From positions 1 through 55,007 of IMG/VR virus record IMGVR_UViG_3300027971_000062: 55,007 nt of DNA. One strand, given 5' to 3'. This DNA is from a virus. Below are positions 46,537 through 53,770 of the stretch, piece by piece. Within the stretch, counting starts at the first letter, position 1. Each line of letters opens with the position of its first letter. The translations under genes were made by a program, and so were the position numbers. Below the pieces are notes generated by a model. The model had not been told where the DNA came from, did not search any database, and saw only the letters and a program-made list of their open reading frames with translations.

Positions 46537-47010
46537 CTACAGGAGGTATTCGCGACTCAGCGGCAGGCCCGCCCACTCGAGGCGGATCGACGCCGCGCAG
46601 CCGATCACCTCGGCCCGACAGACCGAGCACAGCCCGTAGTGCTCGACGACCACGACCTCGCCGGTCGCCCCATGCGTTGACAGCGCGCCCGCGGGGCTGG
46701 ATCGCTCTCGATCGAACGCTGCCAGGATCGTCTTGTAGTTGGCCCATTCGCCATGCGTCAACTCGAGCGGCGCGCGAGTGCCGAACCGGACCTCGCCTCG
46801 CTGGCACGTCGGCGCGTGGCGCACGTCGGGGATCTCGAGCTTGCGCCACCGGGCCAGGCGCGAGAACGGCGCAAAAAGCCGCTCCCGGGCCAGGTGCAGG
46901 AGCTCCTGGCGCGGCAGCAGGCCCGCCCCCCATCGCTCGCGTTGATTCTCGTCGCCGTGCGCGATCATGGCGCGTGCGGCCTCGACGCTGGGTTGGATGT
47001 CCGCGCGCAT
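46537..47010 (-). CDS. Small accessory protein with CxxC motif
   Basis: 157 aa from ATG 47010 overlapping the upstream stop. Helical N-terminal half (RQELLHLARERLFAPFSRLA), then a beta segment with GLCSVCRAEVIGCAA that could bind zinc. No family recognised. Confidence 0.6.
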   Translation of the reverse strand: MRADIQPSVEAARAMIAHGDENQRERWGAGLLPRQELLHLARERLFAPFSRLARWRKLEIPDVRHAPTCQRGEVRFGTRAPLELTHGEWANYKTILAAFDRERSSPAGALSTHGATGEVVVVEHYGLCSVCRAEVIGCAASIRLEWAGLPLSREYLL

Positions 47011-47465
47011 CAGTTGAACTCCGCGACGTTCCGCTTGCGCGTTATCTCGCGGCGGATCACCTCGCCCAGGCGATCGGACGCCAGCCCGCACTTAGCCGCT
47101 GAATCGTAGAACGGGCCGACGAGCGCACCGAGCTGATACAGCGCGATCACCATGATCGACGACCAGATCTCGTCCTGGTCGCGTCGAGACAGCGAGCTGA
47201 CCTTCATCAGTCGATCAAACACGTCGATCGCCTCGCTCGCGACGATCCAGCCGGGAGGCTTGCGCTCGGCCATATCGGCTCCGCGACGCTCGCCTCGTTT
47301 GATGCCTGCCGGGGTCATTGACGCACGCAGCCTGTTGGCCTCCATCTCCCAGTAGCCCGCCTCGCTCTCCGTCGGAGCTGCCAGCCGCATGCACACCGCA
47401 GCCGCTAGCTCGTCCTCGACCTCCGCGCGCTCGTCTGCCGTTGCCTTGGATCGCTTCTTTGCCAT
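47010..47465 (-). CDS. Helical accessory protein
   Basis: 151 aa with a strong AAGGAGG five bases before the ATG. Basic start (AKKRSKATADERAEVEDELA) and a helical body with a hydrophobic stretch (WSSIMVIALYQLGALVGPFY). Stop coupled to the next gene. Function unknown. Confidence 0.6.
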   Translation of the reverse strand: MAKKRSKATADERAEVEDELAAAVCMRLAAPTESEAGYWEMEANRLRASMTPAGIKRGERRGADMAERKPPGWIVASEAIDVFDRLMKVSSLSRRDQDEIWSSIMVIALYQLGALVGPFYDSAAKCGLASDRLGEVIRREITRKRNVAEFN

Positions 47466-47478
47466 TGCATCCTCCTTG

Positions 47479-47727
47479 TCAAATTCGGCGCGCGAACCCG
47501 TCGGGGTCCAGGCTACCAGTGATCCACACAGCGTCGTCGTCCTCGCAGACGAGCAGCCCGCGCACCGCGCGCAGGCGCGCGATCAGACCCGCTTGACTCT
47601 TGCGCTTGCTCGCGACGCGCCCGCCCCATGGCTCGAGGCCATCGAGCAGATCTTCCTGATAGAAGCCGCGGGCCGCGCGCATGATCGCCTCGCGCTCGAC
47701 GACGGACAGTCGCTCAAGGCGAGTCAC
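47479..47727 (-). CDS. Small protein coupled to the cytosine methyltransferase
   Basis: 82 aa from a GTG overlapping the methyltransferase stop. Helical start (LERLSVVEREAIMRAARGFY), then LLVCEDDDAVWITGSL. No motif recognised. Co-translation with the methyltransferase is likely. Confidence 0.55.
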   Translation of the reverse strand: MTRLERLSVVEREAIMRAARGFYQEDLLDGLEPWGGRVASKRKSQAGLIARLRAVRGLLVCEDDDAVWITGSLDPDGFARRI

Positions 47728-48907
47728 GGTCGTCCTCCTCGGAAGATGCTGTCGAGGGCTGCGACGATGAACGTCGCCGCGACCTGGGGGACGATCGCGT
47801 TGCCGTAGGCGCGCAGCTTTCCCACTCGACCGGATACCCCATGAGCCAGCGGGAATGATCCGGGCTCAACTGGCCTCCACTTGCCGTCTCGGCAGGGGAG
47901 CCAGTCAGCATCTCGCCAGTAGCTGTGATCCGCACCGTGCCGATGGTCCGCGCCATCTGATCCATGCCCATCTCCTCCTTGCGGTCGCCGCTCCGAGATC
48001 GGAAGTTGTCCGTCTGGGGAGTCGGCCACGCCGCGAGCTGGGCCTGCAACGACGGGTGCGTGATCGCGGTGCGCGGCCCCGATTTCATGTTCGCCTTCAT
48101 CGCCTGGTAGTTCTCCAGGGTGTTGCCGATCTCCGTCGCGACCGGGGTCGCCCAACTCGCGAGCCTTGCCTCGGTCGGGAGCCCTCCGGTCCCTCGCCGC
48201 GTCGTCGGTGGGCGCTCGCCTTTCTCGTCGCTCTTGAGCGGCGTTGACCAACTCGTCATGCGCGCTGCGCTCGTCAGCGTGTGACTCGGCGCCAACCGTG
48301 TTTCGGTCACCGGGCGAACCCCCGTCGATTCCGAGTCCTCGCGAACCGGCGTCGGCCAGCCCGCCATGCGCGCTGCGTCCGTCAGGGTCGTTCCGCTGTG
48401 ACCCGTCAACGTCTCGCGCTGCTGACGCTGCGCGGACCTCGGCCTCCCGTCGTCCGCGTACCCATGCCGCGCCGAGTCGCTGGAGTCGCTCGTCGTCGGT
48501 GTAGGCCACGAACCAGAGTCGTTGGCGACGGTGCGGGGCGCCGACGCCCGCAGCGCACAGATCTGCCGCAGCGCAGGTGTAGCCCGCACCTTCCAGGTCA
48601 GCGAAAACAGCGTCGAGCCAGCGGAGTCCGTCAGGGCTCGCAACCTGTTCGCCAAGCACGATTGGAGGTCGGCACTGGTCAATGAGCTTGAACCAGGCGG
48701 GCCAGAGGTGGCGCTCGTCGGCAAACCCTCGTCGCCCACCGGCTGCGGAGAAGGGCTGACAGGGGCAGCTCCCGGTCCAGATGCTGGCGTCGTCGGGCAC
48801 GCCTGCGAGGCGCAGGGCGAGGCTCCATCCGCCGATGCCGGCGAAGAAGTGCCGCTGTCCAGGCCCGGAAACGTCAGTTGCTGAAAGGTCGGTGATCGAT
48901 CGGTCAT
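47714..48907 (-). CDS. Overlapping +1-frame ORF with WPTP repeats, inside the methyltransferase gene
   Basis: 397 codons without a stop in the frame next to the methyltransferase. The product has five W-P/S/A-T-P units (SWPTPTTSD, GWPTPVRED, SWSTPLKSD, SWATPVATE, AWPTPQTDN) and a C-terminal LSPDHSRWLMGYPVEWESCA. That WPTP...WLMGxP pattern is the one I know from free-standing phage proteins encoded just after cytosine methyltransferases. Here it is read from the same DNA as the methyltransferase variable region and motif X. It may be a true overlapping gene or a frame relic; the GC-rich context makes long shadows common. Confidence 0.4.
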   Translation of the reverse strand: MTDRSPTFQQLTFPGLDSGTSSPASADGASPCASQACPTTPASGPGAAPVSPSPQPVGDEGLPTSATSGPPGSSSLTSADLQSCLANRLRALTDSAGSTLFSLTWKVRATPALRQICALRASAPRTVANDSGSWPTPTTSDSSDSARHGYADDGRPRSAQRQQRETLTGHSGTTLTDAARMAGWPTPVREDSESTGVRPVTETRLAPSHTLTSAARMTSWSTPLKSDEKGERPPTTRRGTGGLPTEARLASWATPVATEIGNTLENYQAMKANMKSGPRTAITHPSLQAQLAAWPTPQTDNFRSRSGDRKEEMGMDQMARTIGTVRITATGEMLTGSPAETASGGQLSPDHSRWLMGYPVEWESCAPTATRSSPRSRRRSSSQPSTASSEEDDRDSP

Positions 48908-48998
48908 CTACGGCTCCCTGGGCGACGTGCCCCGCGGCGATCAGGTTACGCAGCCAGTCGGCTGCGTAAGGCTCGATCTCGTTGTACAGCGCGGTCAC
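47724..48998 (-). CDS. DNA cytosine-5 methyltransferase
   Basis: 424 aa from a GTG coupled to the upstream stop. Motif I HFFAGIGGWSLAL (50-62), motif IV GSCPCQPFS with nucleophile C80, motif VI-like GEQV (116-119), motif VIII-like APHRRQRLWFVA (153-164) and C-terminal motif X AYGNAIVPQVAA are all present. The variable region (170-370) is unusually hydrophilic with repeated LADA/VADS-type units where the recognition domain should be. It probably protects viral DNA from host restriction. A second long frame overlaps most of it (47714-48907). Confidence 0.85.
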   Translation of the reverse strand: MTALYNEIEPYAADWLRNLIAAGHVAQGAVDDRSITDLSATDVSGPGQRHFFAGIGGWSLALRLAGVPDDASIWTGSCPCQPFSAAGGRRGFADERHLWPAWFKLIDQCRPPIVLGEQVASPDGLRWLDAVFADLEGAGYTCAAADLCAAGVGAPHRRQRLWFVAYTDDERLQRLGAAWVRGRREAEVRAASAARDVDGSQRNDPDGRSAHGGLADAGSRGLGIDGGSPGDRNTVGAESHADERSAHDELVNAAQERRERRAPTDDAARDRRAPDRGKARELGDPGRDGDRQHPGELPGDEGEHEIGAAHRDHAPVVAGPARGVADSPDGQLPISERRPQGGDGHGSDGADHRHGADHSYWRDADWLPCRDGKWRPVEPGSFPLAHGVSGRVGKLRAYGNAIVPQVAATFIVAALDSIFRGGRP

Positions 48999-49162
48999 CT
49001 GGCGACCTTGCCATCGGCGTTCTTGTCGCGCGTGAACCTCGCCTTGACGACCTTCCCGCCTTTTTCTCGCAGGGCGAGGTCCATCGCATCCACAGCGTTG
49101 TGGGCGTCGGCCATGAAATCGGCCTCGATCGAGATCGTGATCGTGATGCGTCCCTTGTCCAT
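48995..49162 (-). CDS. 55-aa small protein
   Basis: ATG 49162 preceded by GGAGG and, further up, a hairpin and a good promoter. RITITISIEADFMADAHNAV and a basic C-terminus (VVKARFTRDKNADGKVAR). The stop overlaps the methyltransferase GTG start. First gene of the operon that includes the methyltransferase. Confidence 0.65.
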   Translation of the reverse strand: MDKGRITITISIEADFMADAHNAVDAMDLALREKGGKVVKARFTRDKNADGKVAR

Positions 49163-49167
49163 TGTAT

Positions 49168-49225
49168 CCTCCATGCGGGCCAAGCCCGCGTTGTCGCTTG
49201 TACGTCGCGTGCGGTCAGTGGTCAA
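49168..49225 (-). promoter_or_regulatory. Promoter and leader hairpin of the methyltransferase operon
   Basis: On the minus strand: TTGACC (49220-49225), 17-base spacer, TACAAG (49197-49202), then a 6-base-stem hairpin GCGGGC-TTG-GCCCGC ending just before GGAGG and ATG 49162. The hairpin-before-SD layout recurs at 50055, 51835 and 52812. Confidence 0.65.
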
Positions 49226-49312
49226 GTTTCGGAGCGGAGCGCATCCGCCAGCGTATCGCGTGCGCTGCGCCCCAGGCGCACGCCAGCCTCGAGAGCGGAC
49301 GCCAGGCGTGGG

Positions 49313-49501
49313 TCACTTGCGGCCCCGTTTGTCGAACGCCTTGGTCGCGGCGGTCATCTCCAGTTTTGATCGCTCCTCGCGTAGGCGTTGGGCGGCGGCG
49401 CGAAGGTCGCGCAACGTACCACCCGTAGCGCCGCCCTCGATCATGTCGCCGATCGCCTGCAGTGCGGCTCCGATGCGGTTATGCGTCCACTTGGTGATCA
49501 C
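49313..49501 (-). CDS. 62-aa helical protein
   Basis: GTG start overlapping the upstream stop (GTGA). Sequence ITKWTHNRIGAALQAIGDMI followed by a charged helix and KRGRK. No motif recognised. The gap 49226-49312 downstream shows no gene. Confidence 0.5.
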   Translation of the reverse strand: MITKWTHNRIGAALQAIGDMIEGGATGGTLRDLRAAAQRLREERSKLEMTAATKAFDKRGRK

Positions 49502-49728
49502 GCGCGCACCTCCATCGACGCGCGCATGGTGTCGGCCTCCTCCGCGAGGGCGTCCGCGTGAGCGGAGTCAGCCTCGCGCATTTCCGCGATGACTACATCG
49601 AGGCACGCCACCGAGCAGCAGGGCGCGGCAGCGTCGCAGACCCACTCGCCGGTCACGGGGTCGGCGTTGTCGGCCCCGCAGCAGGGGCAGGTCTCGGGCA
49701 TTTCCTGGTCGAGCATGGGTTCTCCCAT
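49498..49728 (-). CDS. Zinc-binding small protein
   Basis: 76 aa from ATG 49728. An alternative ATG four codons later has GGGAG upstream and a CTCC-AATG-GGAG hairpin that could mask it. TCPCCGADNADPVTGEWVCD, CCSVAC give a zinc-ribbon-like array (about 13-42), followed by a helix. Function unknown. Confidence 0.6.
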   Translation of the reverse strand: MGEPMLDQEMPETCPCCGADNADPVTGEWVCDAAAPCCSVACLDVVIAEMREADSAHADALAEEADTMRASMEVRA

Positions 49729-49809
49729 TGGAGTAGCGGTTCGGCTCCATCGCTCGCCTCGAGCATCGAGGCGCGCGGCGCAACCGGCGAGCGCAGGCTC
49801 GCGAGGCAG

Positions 49810-50055
49810 CTAACCGAAGTAAGCGTCGCTCTTGTAGGTCGCCACGAGTTGACCGTGGCGCCCACCCGAACGTGCGCGCACCTCGATATGCGCCCCGTAG
49901 ACCTGGGCGCTCGCCTGGTTGCGCGCGAAACTCTCAGCGTAGGTCCGGGCGGCGCGCTCAGTGGTGAAGGTTTCAGCCGTAGGGAAGAAGAACCATTCGC
50001 TGTCCATTCCTCGCATGCGCTTGACGACCCGGAATTTCCAGCCTCGCTTGCTCAT
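49810..50055 (-). CDS. 81-aa basic protein
   Basis: AAGGAG eight bases before the ATG, within a leader nearly identical to that of 51835. KRGWKFRVVKRMRGMDSEWF and a helical AARTYAESFARNQASAQVYG pattern. Looks like a small alpha/beta accessory protein of plasmid/phage type. Family not recognised. Confidence 0.6.
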   Translation of the reverse strand: MSKRGWKFRVVKRMRGMDSEWFFFPTAETFTTERAARTYAESFARNQASAQVYGAHIEVRARSGGRHGQLVATYKSDAYFG

Positions 50056-50139
50056 AATGCAGACTCCTTGGCTCCATGAGCCGTTACGTGATGTGACGTG
50101 ACGTGACGTGTTTGTACTACGAGACTACAGGTAATGCAA
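50056..50139 (-). promoter_or_regulatory. Promoter and structured leader (copy 1)
   Basis: Minus strand: TTGCAT (50134-50139), 17-base spacer, TACAAA (50111-50116), then CGTCA-type pentamer repeats, a hairpin GGCTC-ATG-GAGCC and AAGGAG before ATG 50055. About 80 bases are shared with the leader at 51836-51907, but this copy has two extra pentamers. Confidence 0.7.
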
Positions 50140-50166
50140 GCGTCAGTGTGGGCGGTCGCGAACCAG

Positions 50167-50493
50167 CTAGGTGCGAGCGCGGTAGCGGTCGTGCGCGGCG
50201 TCCGCGATAGCCTCGACGACGCGCGCCGGGATCTCGCCCGCCCGCCGACACATCCAGGCGTCGTCGTCGAGCAGCGCGTCAACGTCCCGGGCGTCGTAGG
50301 GCAGCGTGCGGCGCAGGCTCCACGACAGCGCGCTCCTCCGCACCATCGCACGCGACCACACCCGCCCCGTGACCGAGGTGATCATGTAGCGGTCGGCCCA
50401 CGGCAACGCCGCGCACGCCGCGCAGCGGTCCGTGTCGTCGGTCTCGCTGGGATGCGCCGGGCGAGAGCAGCGCGAGCAGCGGGCGACCATCAC
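50167..50493 (-). CDS. Small zinc-finger-like protein
   Basis: 108 aa from GTG/ATG at 50493/50490, overlapping the upstream stop. CSRCSRPAHP and RCAACAALPW (residues 5-35) form a CxxC-x-CxxC array. C-terminal helix with YDARDVDALLDDDAWMCRRA. Part of a three-gene coupled set with 50490 and 50720. Confidence 0.55.
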   Translation of the reverse strand: MMVARCSRCSRPAHPSETDDTDRCAACAALPWADRYMITSVTGRVWSRAMVRRSALSWSLRRTLPYDARDVDALLDDDAWMCRRAGEIPARVVEAIADAAHDRYRART

Positions 50494-50723
50494 GCGCCCA
50501 CCTCCCGCCGGACCCAGAGCGCCCACCTGATTGCGGTGACCGTCACCGCGTCATGCCCGTCGAGCGCGAGGCGGATGGCGGCACGCTGGCGCGCGGCCTC
50601 CTCGGTCGTGCGCGCCGACACGATCCCCTCGGGGATCAGCATCGTCACCGGGGCGGCGGCGAGGTCGCCGGTCCAGGTCAGGCCAGCGTAGGCGCCGCCG
50701 AGGACCGTGATCACGACGGTCAC
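50490..50723 (-). CDS. 77-aa protein
   Basis: GTG overlapping the stop of the 371-aa gene. Hydrophobic start (TVVITVLGGAYAGLTW) then a helical segment (EEAARQRAAIRLALDG). No recognised family. Confidence 0.5.
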   Translation of the reverse strand: MTVVITVLGGAYAGLTWTGDLAAAPVTMLIPEGIVSARTTEEAARQRAAIRLALDGHDAVTVTAIRWALWVRREVGA

Positions 50724-51835
50724 GAGGCCACCTCCCACTCGATCGAGAAGTCAGACTCGTTTCCGTTGCCGCAGCCGGTCCACTCGACGCGCCAGCCGGG
50801 GCCGATCGCCTCGCGAACCTCCGCGAGAATGGCGTCGCACGCCTCGTCGTCGTTGGCGTCCACCTCGACACTTGCGGTGTACCGCCGCGGCCCGCTCTCG
50901 GTCAGCGTGTAGGGGCACGCCTCGATCATGGCTGCGTCGGCCAGGAGCAAGCGCACGTCGTCAGCGGTTGCGTCCTCGTCCTCGTCAAGCGCGGCGTCGA
51001 CCGCCGCACGCAGCGCGTTCTCCTCGTGCTCGTCCTCCAGCGCGGAGACGAGCGCCGCGGTGCGCGCCTTGCGGCGCCGCGATGCCGCCCACGTCTCGCT
51101 GGCGTCGTCGGCGTCCTCGTAGGACGTGGCGGCGTGGTAGGTGCCAGTGCAGGGATCCTGCCGGGCGGTCTCATGGACCTGATAGGCCCCGCAGTTGCCG
51201 CACACGTAGCGACTTACGATGCCCGCTCCCCGGCCCCACACGCCGGGGTTCTCGCGCAGGCCCCCGAGCACGCTGAGGGGGCTGCACCAGTCGTGCTCCT
51301 CCCCGTCGACGCAGTCAGGCTCCTCTCCGTCGAGGCACCCGCTCACGCCCATGCCCTCGCGGCGATCGGCCTCGCCGGTCACCGGGTCGATGGGGGCGGC
51401 GTCGAGCGAGTACAGCATCGGCTCGCGCGGGTCGTCCCGGTCGTACTGAGCCGCCTCGTCCTCAAGGCGTTCCTCGATGTCGGAGGGAGCGAGCCCCTCC
51501 ACCATCCAGGACGCCTGGTCGTCTGCCACGCGCCAGGCGCGTGGCTCGTCGGACGCGAGCCACGCGGCGCGGGCCTCGTCGCGGAGGCGGTCGGCCTCCA
51601 GAGTCGCGGGGTACAGCGGGCACTCGGCGTCCTCCGCTCCACCGTCGCAGGAGGCGCAGGAGCACTCCTGCCACTGCGCGTCGAGTTGCGCGGCCCGCCA
51701 CGCGGCGTACTGATACGCCTGCGTCAGGGTCAGGTCAGCCCCGGCGCGGACGAGCCGCGCCTCGGCGGGCAACAGGTCTGCTCCCACAGACAGGAGGTTG
51801 TGCTCGGCCTCAATCAGAAACTGGACGTTCGACAT
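50720..51835 (-). CDS. 371-aa acidic accessory protein with Cys clusters
   Basis: The N-terminal part (QFLIEAEHNLLSVGADLLPA, YQYAAWRAAQLDAQWQECSC) is helical. CSCASCDGGAEDAEC and YVCGNCGAYQV are probable zinc sites. Very rich in Asp/Glu, and the C-terminal domain is a small beta fold (RYTASVEVDANDDEACDAIL). It resembles large accessory ORFs of plasmids and phages without known function. SD and leader are described separately. Confidence 0.65.
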   Translation of the reverse strand: MSNVQFLIEAEHNLLSVGADLLPAEARLVRAGADLTLTQAYQYAAWRAAQLDAQWQECSCASCDGGAEDAECPLYPATLEADRLRDEARAAWLASDEPRAWRVADDQASWMVEGLAPSDIEERLEDEAAQYDRDDPREPMLYSLDAAPIDPVTGEADRREGMGVSGCLDGEEPDCVDGEEHDWCSPLSVLGGLRENPGVWGRGAGIVSRYVCGNCGAYQVHETARQDPCTGTYHAATSYEDADDASETWAASRRRKARTAALVSALEDEHEENALRAAVDAALDEDEDATADDVRLLLADAAMIEACPYTLTESGPRRYTASVEVDANDDEACDAILAEVREAIGPGWRVEWTGCGNGNESDFSIEWEVAS

Positions 51836-51907
51836 TTCGGACTCCTTGGCTCCATGAGCCGTTACGTGATGTGACGTGTTTGTACTACGAGACTACAGGT
51901 AATGCAA
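51836..51907 (-). promoter_or_regulatory. Promoter and structured leader (copy 2)
   Basis: Minus strand: TTGCAT (51902-51907), 17-base spacer, TACAAA (51879-51884), short CGTCA repeat, hairpin GGCTC-ATG-GAGCC, AAGGAG, then ATG 51835. Apart from ten missing bases in the pentamer tract it matches copy 1. Confidence 0.7.
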
Positions 51908-51910
51908 GCG

Positions 51911-52453
51911 TCAATGTGTGAGGAACTCGACCGCAACGCGCGCGGCCTCCTCGACCAATTCGGAGATGAGGGCTCCGTCCTCGTACAGGGGGTCACCGAC
52001 GAACGAGTCGGTGGACTCGCCCCACGAGTCGTCGTCGTCGCTCTCGACGAGGTAGCGTCCGACGACGAATTCTCCGTCGAGAGCCGTCACCACGACCTGA
52101 ATCCGCTCGTTCGGGCCCGTGAGCACGAGCGCGGCGCACATCCCGCCGGTCTGTTCTAGCCGCGCGGCGAACGCGCCATTCTCCCAGCCTAGCTCGGTCG
52201 CGGCGAACCCCACACGCTGCAAGAGCGCAACCCCACTCTCGACCCAGCACGCCGCACGGCACTTGTCGCAGACGGCGAGGAGGTCACCCTCAGGGCAAAT
52301 CACCTCGGCGGCGCGGTCGAGGCTCGCGAGGTAAGCGATACGACGCAGGTAGTGGGGGCGACCGTCGAGTGCCGCAAATTCGCAGGCAGCGCAGAGCACA
52401 TCAGCCCACGGGGTCCAAGCTCCTAGGCGAGCGACAGTGGACATGGCAGTCAC
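51911..52453 (-). CDS. Small acidic protein with CxxC motifs
   Basis: 180 aa from a GTG coupled to the upstream stop (an ATG three codons later is also possible). DVLCAACEFAALDGR and AVCDKCRAACW are probable zinc ligands. C-terminal half is acidic (VESDDDDSWGESTDSFVGDP). Function unknown. Ends just upstream of the copy-2 promoter. Confidence 0.6.
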   Translation of the reverse strand: MTAMSTVARLGAWTPWADVLCAACEFAALDGRPHYLRRIAYLASLDRAAEVICPEGDLLAVCDKCRAACWVESGVALLQRVGFAATELGWENGAFAARLEQTGGMCAALVLTGPNERIQVVVTALDGEFVVGRYLVESDDDDSWGESTDSFVGDPLYEDGALISELVEEAARVAVEFLTH

Positions 52454-52812
52454 AGCGCACCCCCGAGCACGCGCTCGACCGCTGCGAGGGCTTCGCGGAC
52501 GTTCGCGCCGCTGACCCTCCACAGGGGCTCGCCCCCATCGAGGTTGAGGCCGCGCGAATTTACGCGGTGATCGCCGCTCGACCAGCGGTCCTGGCCCGTG
52601 AGCGTGGACCAGCAGTAGCTGGTGATGAACTGACCACGTGGCCCGAACCCGTCCTCCCCCGCGTGGGTCGCGTCGTACCACTCGACCAGCGGGTCGGCCT
52701 TGTCGTGGACGAGGCAGTCGTTGTGCCCGTAGCGGTCGCCCTGACGGACGAGCCGCACATTGAAAGCGCGCCCCGCGTCGTTGATCACGCGAGCGACGAT
52801 GGATTGAAGCAT
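52450..52812 (-). CDS. 120-aa plasmid/phage-type accessory protein
   Basis: The ATG has AAAGGAT upstream, after the hairpin GGCCC-ATG-GGGCC. RVINDAGRAFNVRLVRQGDR, YGHNDCLVHDKADPLVEWYD and FITSYCWSTLTG follow the pattern of small proteins frequent in plasmid accessory regions. Function unknown to me. Confidence 0.65.
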   Translation of the reverse strand: MLQSIVARVINDAGRAFNVRLVRQGDRYGHNDCLVHDKADPLVEWYDATHAGEDGFGPRGQFITSYCWSTLTGQDRWSSGDHRVNSRGLNLDGGEPLWRVSGANVREALAAVERVLGGAL

Positions 52813-52889
52813 GGCAGTATCCTTTCGGCCCCATGGGCCTCTGACGTTGACAGGCGAGAGTGAGAGCGGGTCGCGGGTCGCGGGGCGAG

Positions 52890-53360
52890 CTAGGAGGTAT
52901 CGAGAGCGCGCGGTGCCCGCGAGGCGACGAGAGAGGCGAGGACCGCGACCGCGACCGTCACCGCGCAGGCGAGGGGGCGCAGGGCGCGGCGCACGACCGT
53001 GCGTAGGGCGCGGCGCAGGCGAGCGAGCCGACGCAGGCGCAGGGCGCGGCGCGCGGCGCGCAGCGCAGACTCGGCCTGTAGCGCGCGTGCCACGACGCGA
53101 CCGAGCGCGGCGAGGGCGACGAGCCCCGACAGGGCGCGGGAGCGAGCAGTCTCACGGGGGGCGGGGCGCGGGTCGCCGCCCGCCTCTACGAGGCGCAGGG
53201 CGCGTAGCGCAGCGTCCGAGCGAGCGGCGAGCCGCCACGCCTGCTCGATGGCGTCGGCTCGCTCCTCGGCACGGATGGCCCGCTCCCATGCCCGCCGGTA
53301 GCGAGCGACGAGCCGCGCGTGGCGGGTCGTGCCGAGCCGGGGGAGAGGGGAGCGGGTCAC
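52890..53360 (-). CDS. Arg/Ala/Leu-rich helical protein with C-terminal hydrophobic helix (tentative)
   Basis: 156 aa from a GTG. A long amphipathic helix (RRAWERAIRAEERADAIEQA) and a final segment PLACAVTVAVAVLASLVAS. DNA shows GCGCAGGGCGCGGCGC-type repeats, so low complexity may fake coding potential, and an opposite-strand frame overlaps it. The hydrophobic end and first-half heptads favour this strand. Confidence 0.4.
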   Translation of the reverse strand: MTRSPLPRLGTTRHARLVARYRRAWERAIRAEERADAIEQAWRLAARSDAALRALRLVEAGGDPRPAPRETARSRALSGLVALAALGRVVARALQAESALRAARRALRLRRLARLRRALRTVVRRALRPLACAVTVAVAVLASLVASRAPRALDTS

Positions 53361-53460
53361 GAGGGGAGGTATTGCAGGTGGCGTGCCGTTGTCGTTTGGC
53401 CCGGAAACCCACCAGGAATCAAGGGGTTAGACGGTCGAGTGGTGGAGAACCACCGTATGC
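53361..53460. other. Intergenic, no gene seen
   Basis: Start of the ~500-base gap 53361-53856. This first part shows no gene or strong motif. A small GTGGT-GGAGA-ACCAC hairpin lies at about 53442-53454. Confidence 0.5.
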
Positions 53461-53533
53461 GGGTGTCAGTCGGTTTGACAGGTGGTAGGTTTCTGACACC
53501 CCCGGTTGACACCTGTATGTAGGTGTATATCTT
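53461..53533 (+). promoter_or_regulatory. Strong promoter with operator-like repeats for the rightward operon
   Basis: TTGACA (53506-53511), a 16-base spacer and TATCTT (53528-53533). Between the boxes ACACCT-GTATGT-AGGTGT (53510-53527) is a perfect inverted repeat that would be covered by a repressor. Upstream GGGTGTCAG (53461-53469) and CTGACACCC (53493-53501) form a second, wider inverted repeat, and a second TTGACA lies at 53475-53480. The pattern suggests a tightly controlled early or replication operon. Confidence 0.7.
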
Positions 53534-53579
53534 ACATGTAGGGTAATGTAGTCAAATAGGCACAAAAGGGTGCGCGGGG

Positions 53580-53770
53580 GCTCCGGAGGGGTTTCTGGGG
53601 GTCGCGACCGTGCGCGCACCGTGCGCGTTTCGGCGCGCGTGCAGCGCGCACCGCGCGCGGTTTGGGCGCGGTTTGGAGCGCGCCGGGTGAGCCAGGGAGC
53701 GTGCGAGGCGAGCGCAGCGAGCCTGTGGGCGAGCCTGGCGGCACGCGCGCGGCCCCGGGGCGCGAAAAAT
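53580..53770. other. GCGC-rich alternating tract with many short palindromes
   Basis: Between the promoter and the next gene, alternating G/C and CGCG/GCGC words dominate (GTGCGCGCAC, GTGCGCG, GGCGCGCGTGCAGCGCGC). This tract could adopt Z-DNA or strong cruciform/RNA structure in the 5' leader. No ORF on either strand is convincing. Confidence 0.5.

Noticed and set aside
51026-51874. 282-codon plus-strand frame opposite the 371-aa accessory gene
   Set aside because: Ala/Val/His-rich shadow without SD or promoter; the minus-strand gene has both.
52811-53488. 225-codon plus-strand frame opposite 52890-53360
   Set aside because: Almost pure Arg/Gly/Ala product from GC repeats and no start signal; the minus frame has a hydrophobic helix and heptads.
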